DNA of 54,009 bases from Caballeronia humi (GTDB taxonomy: Bacteria; Pseudomonadota; Gammaproteobacteria; Burkholderiales; Burkholderiaceae). A program made the position numbers and the translations under genes. The notes under the pieces are model-generated. The model ran no database searches. It was not told the DNA's origin and was given only the letters and a program-made list of their open reading frames with translations. Location: the NCBI RefSeq assembly GCF_001544475.1, contig NZ_FCNW02000042.1, forward strand, positions 1 through 54,009, in the 5' to 3' direction. Below are positions 1 through 7,654 of this stretch, piece by piece. Position 1 is the first letter of the stretch, and each line of letters opens with the position of its first letter.

Positions 1-136
1 CCGAAAACCTGGAAGCCGCGTCGCCATCAAGCGCCCACACTTATCGGCTGTTAGTTTTTAAAGAACATTCGCGAGAACCCGCACCCAACCTTCAGCGCTT
101 CGTTCTGCGTCGCTGCATCAGCAGCAGAGAAACGAG
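1..136 (-). other. Leader region of an rRNA operon (16S gene lies left of the window)
   Basis: Read on the minus strand, this stretch is the spacer between an rRNA promoter and 16S rRNA. It carries a boxA-like antitermination sequence, TGTTCTTTAAAAA (forward 55-67), followed by an AACAGCCGATAAGTG-type segment that I know from betaproteobacterial rRNA leaders. boxA recruits the NusB/NusE antitermination complex. The mature 16S gene begins beyond position 1, so none of it is claimed here. Confidence 0.8.
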
Positions 137-165
137 ATTATGAAGAACGTTTTGTGACTCGTCAA
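137..165 (-). promoter_or_regulatory. rRNA operon P1-type promoter
   Basis: On the minus strand there is a -35 TTGACG (165-160), a 17-nt spacer and a -10 CATAAT (142-137). Directly upstream of the -35 is an A/T tract (GGTTAAAAAAACC, about 168-180) in the place of an UP element. Strength, spacing and position before the boxA leader fit the main promoter of a rRNA operon. The promoter fires away from the enoyl-CoA hydratase gene, which ends about 170 bp upstream on the same strand. Confidence 0.8.
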
Positions 166-336
166 CCGGTTTTTTTAACCACCCAACCTGTCGAGCGCGT
201 CGTAGCACCCATCCAGCAAGGCTCTCCGACTTAAGCACCCACCCCTCCTTCCCGCTCCCTTCGCCGCCCAGTGAGCTGCGAAGGAACGGAATTCTAGTGC
301 CCGCCTACGCGTTTCGCAAGCGGTTTTTCAAAGAAA

Positions 337-1113
337 TTAACGATGCTTGAAGTCCGGCTTCCGTTTCTCTACGAACGCAGCCATTCCTTCTTTTTGATCT
401 TCGGTTGCGAAGAGCGAATGAAATAGTCGGCGTTCGAAGTGAACGCCCTCGGACAGCGTGGTTTCATAGGCGCGATTCACGGCCTCTTTCGCCATCATCA
501 CGGCAGGCAGCGAAAACCCAGCGATGATCGTCGCGGCGTCGATGGCTTCTTCCAGGAAGCGTTCGGCGGGGACGACGCGCGACACCAGGCCCGCGCGCTC
601 CGCTTCGTCAGCGTTCATGAAGCGGGCGGTCAGGCACAGGTCCATCGCCTTCGCCTTCGATACGGCCCGCGGCAGCCGCTGCGTGCCACCTGCGCCCGGA
701 ATAACGCCGAGCTTGATCTCGGGTTGCCCGAACTTCGCGGTGTCGGCGGCGATGACGATGTCGCACATCATCGCCAACTCGCAGCCGCCACCGAGCGCGA
801 AGCCGGCGACCGCCGCAATGATCGGCTTGCGGATCGAGCGGATGGTCTCCCAGTTGCGCGTGATGTAGTCGCCCTTGTAGACATCCATATAGGAGTAGCC
901 CGCCATCATCCCGATGTCCGCGCCCGCCGCGAACGCCTTCTCGCTACCTGTCAGGACGATCGCGCCGATGTCGTCGTCGGCATCGAAGTGTTTAAGCGCG
1001 GTGCCAAGTTCGTCCATCAACGCGTCATTCAGCGCGTTAAGCGCCTTCGGCCGGTTCAAAGTGATCACGCCAACGCGGCCACGCACTTCGGTCAAGAGAT
1101 TCTCATAAGCCAT
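337..1113 (-). CDS. paaF: Enoyl-CoA hydratase, PaaF type
   Basis: Crotonase-family hydratase of 258 aa, the normal length, cytosolic. It adds water to 2-enoyl-CoA; beside paaN-paaG-paaI-paaK the likely substrate is 2,3-dehydroadipyl-CoA in the lower phenylacetate pathway. The crotonase fingerprint is complete: oxyanion-hole segment FAAGADI near residue 61, GGGCELAM with Glu112, and FGQPEIKLG with Glu132. Both glutamates needed for hydration are present, unlike in the isomerase PaaG. The start has a strong Shine-Dalgarno sequence (AGGAGG, 6 nt before ATG). It is divergent from paaN and the two share a TetR-type operator. The family is sure; the symbol rests on context, since a general fatty-acid hydratase would look much the same. 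Confidence 0.8.
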   Translation of the reverse strand: MAYENLLTEVRGRVGVITLNRPKALNALNDALMDELGTALKHFDADDDIGAIVLTGSEKAFAAGADIGMMAGYSYMDVYKGDYITRNWETIRSIRKPIIAAVAGFALGGGCELAMMCDIVIAADTAKFGQPEIKLGVIPGAGGTQRLPRAVSKAKAMDLCLTARFMNADEAERAGLVSRVVPAERFLEEAIDAATIIAGFSLPAVMMAKEAVNRAYETTLSEGVHFERRLFHSLFATEDQKEGMAAFVEKRKPDFKHR

Positions 1114-1190
1114 CCATTCCTCCTATGTAAGTCCGTCGTGGATTCATATCGAAAAAAGCGCTTTTCGCGCCCGTCTCGATAATGCTAACA

Positions 1191-1219
1191 TTGCCAAACC
1201 AACCGGTCGGTTAATTAAT
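1191..1219 (+). promoter_or_regulatory. paaN promoter containing a TetR-type (PaaR-like) operator
   Basis: A 16-bp near-perfect palindrome, AACCAACCGGTCGGTT (1197-1212, one mismatched pair), fills the spacer of a plausible promoter: -35 TTGCCA (1191-1196), 17 nt, -10 ATTAAT (1214-1219). Repressor binding there would exclude RNA polymerase. Burkholderia phenylacetate genes are known to be controlled by the TetR-type repressor PaaR with phenylacetyl-CoA as inducer, and the ACCG-N-CGGT style fits that class. No paaR gene is in the window. The -10 element overlaps an upstream in-frame ATG at 1218, which argues for the downstream start of paaN. Confidence 0.7.
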
Positions 1220-1253
1220 GGGCCGGCCCGCCTCTCACCTTTCCATTCCGACG

Positions 1254-2963
1254 ATGACACATCCGCTATTCACGAAGCACGAAGCGACGCTCGACAAAGC
1301 GCTCACAGCCATCGAAACGCGCGGCTATTGGAGCCCGTTTGCCGAAATGCCGAGCCCCAAAGTGTACGGGGAAACCGCGAACGCAGACGGCGAAGCAGCG
1401 TTCAAAAGCCACCTCAACCGCACGTTCGAACTCGACCAGCCGTCGACCGGCGAGTGGGTCGGCAGCGAGAAGTCGCCGTTCGGCATCCCGCTCGACATCC
1501 GCTATCCGAAGGCCGATCTCGACGCGCTCCTCGCCGCTTCCGGCGCAGCGCAAAAGGAGTGGCGCGCGGCCGGCCCGCAGGCCTGGGTCGGCGTCAGTCT
1601 CGAAATTCTGTCGCGTATCAATCGTGCGAGCTTCGAGATCGGGTACAGCGTGATGCACACCACCGGTCAGGCGTTCATGATGGCGTTCCAGGCGGGCGGT
1701 CCGCACGCGCAGGACCGCGCGCTGGAAGCTGTCGTCTACGCGTGGGACCAACTCCGCCGCATTCCGGCCGAAGCGCACTGGGAAAAGCCGCAGGGCAAGA
1801 ACCCGCCGCTCGCGATGCAAAAGCGCTTCACCGTCGTCCCGCGCGGCACAGGCCTCGTGCTCGGCTGCTGCACTTTCCCGACGTGGAACGGCTATCCCGG
1901 CCTCTTCGCCGATCTCGCGACCGGCAACGCGGTCATCGTCAAGCCGCATCCCGGCGCGATCCTGCCGCTCGCGATCACGGTGCGCATCGCCCGCGACGTC
2001 TTGCGCGAAGCCGGCTTCGATCCGAACGTCGTGACCTTGCTCGCAACCGAGCCGAACGATGGACCGCTTGTTCAGGACCTCGCGCTGCGCCCGGAAATCA
2101 AGCTGATCGACTTCACCGGCAGCACGCAGAACGGCACCTGGCTCGAGCGCAATGCGCATCAGGCGCAGGTGTATACAGAGAAGGCCGGCGTGAACCAGAT
2201 CGTCATCGATTCCGTCGATGATCTCAAAGCAGCCGCCCGCAATATCGCGTTTTCGCTCGCGCTGTACTCCGGCCAAATGTGCACGGCGCCGCAAAACATC
2301 TACGTGCCGCGCGACGGCATTCGCACGAGCGAAGGCCAACTCAGCTTCGACGACGTCGCGAAAACGCTCGCGGGCGCGGTCGAAAAGCTCGTGTCCGATC
2401 CGGCGCGTGCCGTCGAACTCACTGGCGCGATTCAAAACGACGGCGTGCTCCAACGCATCGATGAGGCGCGCAAGCTGGGTGAAGTGCTCGCCGATAGCCA
2501 GACGCTCGCGCATCCCACCTTCGCCGACGCCCGCGTTCAGTCCCCGCTGGTGCTGAAACTCGACGCTCGCACGGATTCGTCCAAGTTCACGAAAGAATGG
2601 TTCGGACCGATTTCCTTTGTGATCGCGACCGACTCGACCGCGCAATCGCTCGAACTCGCCGGCTCGATCGCCGCCGAGCACGGCGCGCTCACGCTTTCCG
2701 TCTACAGCACCGACGACGCAGTGATCGACGCCGCGCACGAAGCGGCAATCCGCGGCGGCGTCGCGCTCTCGATCAACCTGACGGGCGGCGTGTTCATCAA
2801 CCAGTCGGCCGCGTTCTCGGATTTCCACGGCACGGGCGCGAACCCGGCGGCGAACGCCGCACTCGCCGATGCCGCTTTCGTCGCGAATCGCTTCCGCGTC
2901 GTTCAGAGCAGGGTGCATGTTGCGCCGAAGGCCGTGCCCGCGGAAGTCGGCCAGAAGGCATAG
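1254..2963 (+). CDS. paaN: Phenylacetate degradation aldehyde dehydrogenase PaaN
   Basis: Aldehyde dehydrogenase-superfamily protein of 569 aa that acts on the ring-opened CoA aldehyde of the phenylacetate pathway (3-oxo-5,6-dehydrosuberyl-CoA semialdehyde). The ALDH active site is visible: the general-base segment VYTEKAGVNQ and the nucleophile in YSGQMCTAPQN. It matches the long beta-proteobacterial PaaN form and has no C-terminal MaoC-type hydratase domain such as the bifunctional enterobacterial PaaZ carries, so oxepin-CoA hydrolysis must come from another protein. I chose ATG 1254 over the in-frame ATG 1218 because the latter overlaps the predicted -10 element. It is first in a run with paaG, paaI and paaK, separated from paaG by a 114-bp gap holding a folded element. 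Confidence 0.85.
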   Translation: MTHPLFTKHEATLDKALTAIETRGYWSPFAEMPSPKVYGETANADGEAAFKSHLNRTFELDQPSTGEWVGSEKSPFGIPLDIRYPKADLDALLAASGAAQKEWRAAGPQAWVGVSLEILSRINRASFEIGYSVMHTTGQAFMMAFQAGGPHAQDRALEAVVYAWDQLRRIPAEAHWEKPQGKNPPLAMQKRFTVVPRGTGLVLGCCTFPTWNGYPGLFADLATGNAVIVKPHPGAILPLAITVRIARDVLREAGFDPNVVTLLATEPNDGPLVQDLALRPEIKLIDFTGSTQNGTWLERNAHQAQVYTEKAGVNQIVIDSVDDLKAAARNIAFSLALYSGQMCTAPQNIYVPRDGIRTSEGQLSFDDVAKTLAGAVEKLVSDPARAVELTGAIQNDGVLQRIDEARKLGEVLADSQTLAHPTFADARVQSPLVLKLDARTDSSKFTKEWFGPISFVIATDSTAQSLELAGSIAAEHGALTLSVYSTDDAVIDAAHEAAIRGGVALSINLTGGVFINQSAAFSDFHGTGANPAANAALADAAFVANRFRVVQSRVHVAPKAVPAEVGQKA

Positions 2964-2964
2964 G

Positions 2965-3055
2965 CCCGATGCACGCCAGATGGCTTATGCCATCTGGCCG
3001 AATGGAAAGTGCCAGGGGTCGCGGATAGTATCGATCCACTGGCTTTTGCATCGGG
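2965..3055 (+). other. Structured intercistronic element between paaN and paaG
   Basis: Three nested or adjacent inverted repeats fill the gap. An outer pair, CCCGATGCA (2965-2973) and TGCATCGGG (3047-3055), is perfect over 9 bp. Inside it sits a perfect 10-bp hairpin, GCCAGATGGC-TTAT-GCCATCTGGC (2975-2998). A second, weaker hairpin joins GCCAG (3011-3015) to CTGGC (3039-3043), with further G/C pairing inside. Together they would fold as a three-way junction ending about 10 nt before the paaG Shine-Dalgarno sequence. There is no U-run, so it is not a standard terminator. It may be an mRNA processing or stabilising element, or a palindromic repeat of a dispersed family. Confidence 0.6.
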
Positions 3056-3077
3056 TTCGTAGACTGGAGGAGACACC

Positions 3078-3869
3078 ATGTCCGAAAAATCAATCCTTTT
3101 TCACATCGACGGCGATTCGCGCGTCGCGACGCTCACGCTCAATCGGCCGGACAAGCTCAACAGCTTCACGCGCGCGATGCACGGCGAACTGAGCCACGCG
3201 CTCACGGAAATCGAAGCGAGCAACGCGCGCGCGCTCGTCATTACGGGTGCGGGACGCGGCTTTTGCGCAGGGCAGGATCTGGCGGATCTCGATTTCACGC
3301 CGGATTCGATGACCGACCTCGGCGACCTGATCGACGAATTCTTCAATCCGCTTGTGCGGCGACTGCAGGCGATGTCGCTGCCGGTGATCGCCGCCGTCAA
3401 CGGGACAGCGGCGGGCGCGGGCGCCAATCTGGCGATGGCGTGCGATCTGATCGTCGCGGGGCGCTCGGCGAGCTTCATCCAGGCGTTCGTGAAAATCGGG
3501 CTCGTGCCGGATTCGGGCGGCACCTGGCTGTTGCCGCGACGCGTCGGCGAGGCGCGCGCGCTCGGGCTGGCGCTCACGGGTGAAAAGCTGAGCGCCGAGA
3601 GGGCCGAGGCGTGGGGCATCGTCTGGCGCGTGGTCGACGATCAGGATTTGCAGCAAACGGCAGCGCAGCTCGCCGCGCAACTGGCGCAGCACCCGGCCAG
3701 CGCGGTCGCCGCGATCAAGCACGCGATTCGCGCGAGCGCCAACAACACGCTCGATCAGCAACTGGATCTCGAACGCGACTGGCAGCGCGACCTCGGCGCA
3801 TCGCACGACTATGCCGAGGGCGTCGCGGCGTTCAAGGAAAAGCGTGCGCCGCGTTTTGAAGGCCTGTAA
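3078..3869 (+). CDS. paaG: Ring-1,2-epoxyphenylacetyl-CoA isomerase PaaG
   Basis: Crotonase-fold isomerase of 263 aa that turns ring-1,2-epoxyphenylacetyl-CoA into oxepin-CoA, and in E. coli also moves the double bond in a later intermediate. The sequence has FCAGQDLADL (oxyanion hole, about residue 62) and GLVPDSGGTW with Asp145 at the position of the known catalytic aspartate of PaaG. The first hydratase glutamate is replaced within GAGANLAM, as expected for an isomerase. A GGAGG sequence lies 8 nt before the ATG. paaI follows after 17 bp, which indicates one transcript. Confidence 0.9.
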   Translation: MSEKSILFHIDGDSRVATLTLNRPDKLNSFTRAMHGELSHALTEIEASNARALVITGAGRGFCAGQDLADLDFTPDSMTDLGDLIDEFFNPLVRRLQAMSLPVIAAVNGTAAGAGANLAMACDLIVAGRSASFIQAFVKIGLVPDSGGTWLLPRRVGEARALGLALTGEKLSAERAEAWGIVWRVVDDQDLQQTAAQLAAQLAQHPASAVAAIKHAIRASANNTLDQQLDLERDWQRDLGASHDYAEGVAAFKEKRAPRFEGL

Positions 3870-3886
3870 ATCACCGGAGGACATCT

Positions 3887-4312
3887 GTGACGCCGCAACA
3901 ACTCGCCGAAGCGACCGCCAAAACCATGTACGAAGCCGATGCCTGCACTCGCGGGCTCGGCATCGAACTGCTCGAAGTGCGCCCGGGCTACGCGCGCCTC
4001 TGCATGAACGTGCGCCCGGATTTCCTGAACGGCCACGACATTTGCCACGGCGGCCTCATCTTCACGCTCGCCGATTCGACATTCGCGTTCGCCTGCAACT
4101 CGTACAACATCAACACGGTCGCGGCCGGCTGTTCGATCGAGTTTCTGCGCGCCGTCAAAGGCGGCGACCGCCTGACGGCGGAAGGCATCGAGCAGACGCT
4201 CAATGGCCGCACCGGTATCTACGACATCCGCGTGACGAATCGCGAAGGCGAGACTGTCGCGATGTTTCGTGGCAAGTCGGCGCAGATCAAGGGCACGTTG
4301 CTGCCCGTCTGA
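3887..4312 (+). CDS. paaI: Hydroxyphenylacetyl-CoA thioesterase PaaI
   Basis: Hot-dog fold acyl-CoA thioesterase of 141 aa. In the phenylacetate pathway it rescues CoA from dead-end hydroxyphenylacetyl-CoA compounds. The PaaI active-site region is clear: FLNGHDICHGG followed by LADSTFAFA, with Asp63 in the place of the catalytic aspartate. The start is GTG at 3887 with GGAGG 7 nt upstream; no ATG exists before the conserved region. It sits between paaG (17 bp) and paaK (72 bp) on the same strand. Confidence 0.9.
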   Translation: MTPQQLAEATAKTMYEADACTRGLGIELLEVRPGYARLCMNVRPDFLNGHDICHGGLIFTLADSTFAFACNSYNINTVAAGCSIEFLRAVKGGDRLTAEGIEQTLNGRTGIYDIRVTNREGETVAMFRGKSAQIKGTLLPV

Positions 4313-4384
4313 CGCCGATTCTGGGCATGCCTGTAAGCGCCCACGCAAGCAGTTGTGCATTAAACGACCTGAAGGAGACACCCC

Positions 4385-5686
4385 ATGACCACCCCGCTGC
4401 CGCTCGAGCCGATTGAAAAGGCGAGCCGCGACGAACTCGCCGCGCTTCAACTAGAACGCCTGAAATGGTCGCTGAACCATGCGTATCAAAATTCGCCGGT
4501 GTATCGGCGCAAGTTCGACGAGGCCGGCGTCCACCCGGACGACGTCAAGTCGCTCGCCGATCTTGCACGCTTCCCGTTCACGACCAAGAAGGACCTGCGC
4601 GACAACTATCCGTTCGGCATGTTCGCCGTGCCGCAGGACCAGATTTCGCGGATTCACGCTTCGTCCGGGACGACGGGGAAGCCGACCGTCGTCGGCTATA
4701 CGGCGAAGGACATCGATACGTGGGCGAATCTCGTCGCCCGGTCGATTCGCGCAGCGGGCGCCCGGCGCGGCGACAAAGTACACATCAGCTACGGCTACGG
4801 GCTCTTCACCGGCGGCCTTGGCGCACATTACGGCGCGGAGCGGGCCGGACTGACCGTGATTCCGTTCGGGGGCGGGCAGACTGAAAAGCAGGTCCAGCTC
4901 ATCCAGGATTTCCGGCCCGACATCATCATGGTCACGCCGAGCTATATGCTGTCGATCGCCGACGAACTGGAGCGCCAGGGCATCGACCCGGCGAGCACGT
5001 CGCTGCGCATCGGCATCTTCGGCGCGGAGCCGTGGACCAACGACATGCGCTCGGCGATCGAAAAGCGCATGGGCATCGATGCCGTCGATATTTATGGTTT
5101 GTCGGAAGTGATCGGCCCGGGCGTGGCGTCGGAATGCGCGGAAACCAAGGACGGCCCGACGATCTGGGAAGACCACTTCTATCCTGAAATCATCGATCCG
5201 ATTACGGGCGAACCCGTCGCGGACGGCGAATTCGGCGAACTCGTGTTTACATCGTTGACGAAAGAGGCGCTCCCGATCATCCGGTATCGCACGCGCGATC
5301 TCACGCGGCTTCTGCCCGGCACCGCGCGCACGATGCGCCGCATGGAAAAGATCACCGGACGTTCGGACGACATGATGATCATCCGCGGCGTGAACGTTTT
5401 CCCGACGCAGATCGAGGAACTGCTGCTCAAGCGCCACGTACTCGCGCCGCACTATCAGATCGTGCTGACGAAGGAAGGGCCGCTCGACGTGATGACGCTC
5501 AATGTCGAGCCGTGCCCGGAATCGGCGCCGGATCAGGCCGCGCTCGAAAGCGCTAAAGGCGCGCTCGCGTATGACATCAAGGCGCTGATCGGCGTGAGCG
5601 CCATAGTGAACGTGCTCGGTGTGAACGGGATCGAGCGTTCGGTGGGGAAAGCGCGGCGGGTGGTGGATCGCCGGAATCTGGCGTAG
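4385..5686 (+). CDS. paaK: Phenylacetate-CoA ligase PaaK
   Basis: Adenylate-forming ligase of 433 aa, close to the usual 430-440, that activates phenylacetate with ATP and CoA as the first step of the pathway. Visible motifs are the phosphate-binding loop SSGTTGKP (93-100), the acyl-adenylate segment IYGLSEVIGPG, the YRTRDLTRL motif, and the hinge/C-terminal signature GRSDDMMIIRGVNVFPTQIE. An AAGGAGA sequence lies about 7 nt before the ATG. It is the last gene of the paaN-G-I-K run; its product, phenylacetyl-CoA, is the inducer that releases PaaR in Burkholderia. Confidence 0.93.
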   Translation: MTTPLPLEPIEKASRDELAALQLERLKWSLNHAYQNSPVYRRKFDEAGVHPDDVKSLADLARFPFTTKKDLRDNYPFGMFAVPQDQISRIHASSGTTGKPTVVGYTAKDIDTWANLVARSIRAAGARRGDKVHISYGYGLFTGGLGAHYGAERAGLTVIPFGGGQTEKQVQLIQDFRPDIIMVTPSYMLSIADELERQGIDPASTSLRIGIFGAEPWTNDMRSAIEKRMGIDAVDIYGLSEVIGPGVASECAETKDGPTIWEDHFYPEIIDPITGEPVADGEFGELVFTSLTKEALPIIRYRTRDLTRLLPGTARTMRRMEKITGRSDDMMIIRGVNVFPTQIEELLLKRHVLAPHYQIVLTKEGPLDVMTLNVEPCPESAPDQAALESAKGALAYDIKALIGVSAIVNVLGVNGIERSVGKARRVVDRRNLA

Positions 5687-5744
5687 CGAGTGTTCGCTGC
5701 TGCTGCGATTCGCAATGCATTTCGCGAATCGCAGCTCGTCGCAA

Positions 5745-6884
5745 TTACGAATTCGGCAGCAACAGCCACATCCGGCCGCCCTGCTTCATCCGGCCCGCGA
5801 GGTCTCCGGCATCGTCGCCGAGGCCCCAGAAGTAGTCGGCGCGCACACCGCCCTTGATCGCGCTGCCCGTGTCCTGTGCGAACACGAGACGATTCATCGG
5901 CGAGTTGCTGAGCGGGCGCGTCGTCTGCAAGAACACCGGCGTGCCTAGCGGGATCGCCGCCGGATCGACGGCGATCGAACGTTCGGGCGTCAGCGGCACG
6001 CCGAGCGCGCCGACCGGGCCATCGCCAGTTCCGGCTGCGGCCATCATGTCCGTCGATGGCATCTCGCGGAAAAACACGAAGCGCGGATTCACGTCGAGCA
6101 ATGCATCGACGCGCGCCGGGTTCGCCTTCGCCCACGCCTTGATACCCTGCATCGTCGCCTGCGCGGGCGTCAGTTCCCGGCGATCCAGCAATTCACGGCC
6201 GATCGACTTGTACGGCTGGTTGTTCGTCCCTCCGAAGCCGACGCGCATCACGCTGCCGTCCTCCATCACTACACGTCCCGAGCCTTGCACCTGCAGGAAG
6301 AACGCTTCGATTGGATCGTCGACCCAGACGAGTTCGTTGCCGTTCAGCACGCCCGAGTTCTCAAGCTGCGCGCGCACCGGCAGTGCCGCGCCCTGCTTGA
6401 ACCGATACGGCCAGCGATACAGCGCGTACTGATAAACCCCGTGACGCGTGCGCGCACCCCGCAAGAGCGGCTCGTAGTAACCGGTCACTAGGCCGTCGAG
6501 CGTGCCATCGGTATTCGCGAGCTGGAACGGAGTGAAATAGGTCTCGAAGAAATCGCGGGCCGCGGTCATATCAAGATCGTCAAGACGCTGGGCCGCCGCG
6601 CAGGCGCGGCGCCAGGTCGGCTGCTGCGCGACGCGGCTGCAGTTCTGACGCAGCGCGGCCGTCGCGCCGATCAGCGAATCGTCCTGCCAGCCCGGCACTT
6701 GCTGCCAGCTCACCGCCGTGAGGCGATTCGCCGCACGCTGCCCGGCCAGGGAAGGCGCGCCCGTCGGCGCCGCTCCGCTGCCCGGCTTCAGCGCCCCGCC
6801 ACCGCCGCACGAAGCCAGCAGCACGGCGGTCGCGAGGGAAGCCACCCAGACCGCCACTCCTGTGGCCGGCCGCTTGAAACGCAT
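5745..6884 (-). CDS. mltA: Membrane-bound lytic murein transglycosylase A
   Basis: Outer-membrane lipoprotein of 379 aa that cleaves peptidoglycan glycan strands to 1,6-anhydromuropeptides. The start at 6884 gives a lipoprotein signal: positive N-terminus, hydrophobic run, and lipobox LLASC with Cys26. An upstream in-frame extension to 7151 is possible but lacks a signal sequence and overlaps apaG. The C-terminal 3D domain carries VFAQDTGSAIKG with the catalytic Asp and ends with DYFWGLGDDAG. It is divergent from a 47-aa membrane-protein gene with only 28 bp between starts, and convergent with paaK. Confidence 0.92.
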   Translation of the reverse strand: MRFKRPATGVAVWVASLATAVLLASCGGGGALKPGSGAAPTGAPSLAGQRAANRLTAVSWQQVPGWQDDSLIGATAALRQNCSRVAQQPTWRRACAAAQRLDDLDMTAARDFFETYFTPFQLANTDGTLDGLVTGYYEPLLRGARTRHGVYQYALYRWPYRFKQGAALPVRAQLENSGVLNGNELVWVDDPIEAFFLQVQGSGRVVMEDGSVMRVGFGGTNNQPYKSIGRELLDRRELTPAQATMQGIKAWAKANPARVDALLDVNPRFVFFREMPSTDMMAAAGTGDGPVGALGVPLTPERSIAVDPAAIPLGTPVFLQTTRPLSNSPMNRLVFAQDTGSAIKGGVRADYFWGLGDDAGDLAGRMKQGGRMWLLLPNS

Positions 6885-6912
6885 ACAATGTTCGCTCTTG
6901 ATGAGAACCGCC

Positions 6913-7056
6913 ATGTCAGATCTGTTCGACGAATATCCAATGCTTATTTTTGCGCTCGAGTCGCTCGCAGCGCTGTTCCTGCTGGTCTTTATCGTCGCGT
7001 GGACCGCGTCGGGCAAGAAGAAGAACCGGGCGAACGACTCGGCAAAACGTCGCTGA
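6913..7056 (+). CDS. Small single-pass membrane protein (47 aa)
   Basis: Short gene with one strong transmembrane segment (about residues 10-32, from MLIFALESLAAL to VAWTA) and a very basic C-terminal tail (GKKKNRANDSAKRR). By the positive-inside rule the tail should be cytoplasmic. I do not recognise a family. It fits exactly between mltA (divergent, 28 bp) and apaG (convergent, 6 bp), and the frame reads as a membrane protein instead of the Arg-rich sequence typical of shadow frames. A TACAAT box at 6884-6889 could be its -10. An alternative ATG at 6901 would add four residues. Confidence 0.6.
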   Translation: MSDLFDEYPMLIFALESLAALFLLVFIVAWTASGKKKNRANDSAKRR

Positions 7057-7062
7057 TTAAAT

Positions 7063-7437
7063 TTAGTGCAGCGTGCGCGGCATGTGCAGCGCAAATTCCG
7101 CGACGGGCGCCTCGAAGCGCTCCCCGTCCTCCGCGACGCAGAAATACTCACCGCGCATCGTGCCGACCGGCGTCGCGATCACGGCCCAGCTCGTGTACTC
7201 GAACTGCTCGCCGGGCGGCAAAAGCGGCTGATGCCCGACGACGCCGAGACCTTTCACTTCCTGCACGTGGTTGTCGCTATCGGTGATGATCCAGTGACGC
7301 GAAATCAACTGCGCGGCCACCTCGCCCGTGTTGCGGATCGTCAGCGTGTAGGCGAACGCGTACTGGCGGCTATCCGGATCGGACTGTTCGGGCAGGTAGC
7401 GCGTCTGCACCGATACGCTGAATTCATACTGGCTCAT
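7063..7437 (-). CDS. apaG: ApaG/CorD family protein
   Basis: Protein of 124 aa matching the ApaG family (DUF525, Ig-like beta fold) throughout, including FAYTLTIRNTGEVAAQLISR, HWIITDSD and the C-terminal GTMRGEYFCVAEDGERFEAPV. The molecular role is not settled: in Enterobacteria the gene lies with apaH and affects Co/Mg sensitivity, and eukaryotic relatives are F-box protein domains. Family length is about 125, so the gene is complete. A GGAAAG sequence precedes the ATG. It is convergent with the small membrane-protein gene. Confidence 0.92.
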   Translation of the reverse strand: MSQYEFSVSVQTRYLPEQSDPDSRQYAFAYTLTIRNTGEVAAQLISRHWIITDSDNHVQEVKGLGVVGHQPLLPPGEQFEYTSWAVIATPVGTMRGEYFCVAEDGERFEAPVAEFALHMPRTLH

Positions 7438-7654
7438 CGTCTTTCCAATTCAACAGTTCAACAATTCGTGCCGGCGCTCAGACGCGAGCCGTTTTGCCTG
7501 CTCGCGCCGCTTGGTGACGCATTCTGCTTGATGCAGCCAGCAGCCGCAACACAATGGCGCAGCCGATTTCGGCGCCGACCCGGCCATTCGGCCAGGCGCC
7601 CGAAACGCCGCAGCGCGTTAAAATGACGCCTCCCGCATGCAACCGGCCCACGCC

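Noticed and set aside
1266..2918. A 550-codon open frame on the minus strand opposite paaN
   Set aside because: Arg- and Glu-rich, no family motifs, and it is the antisense of a clear ALDH gene; long antisense frames are usual at this GC content.
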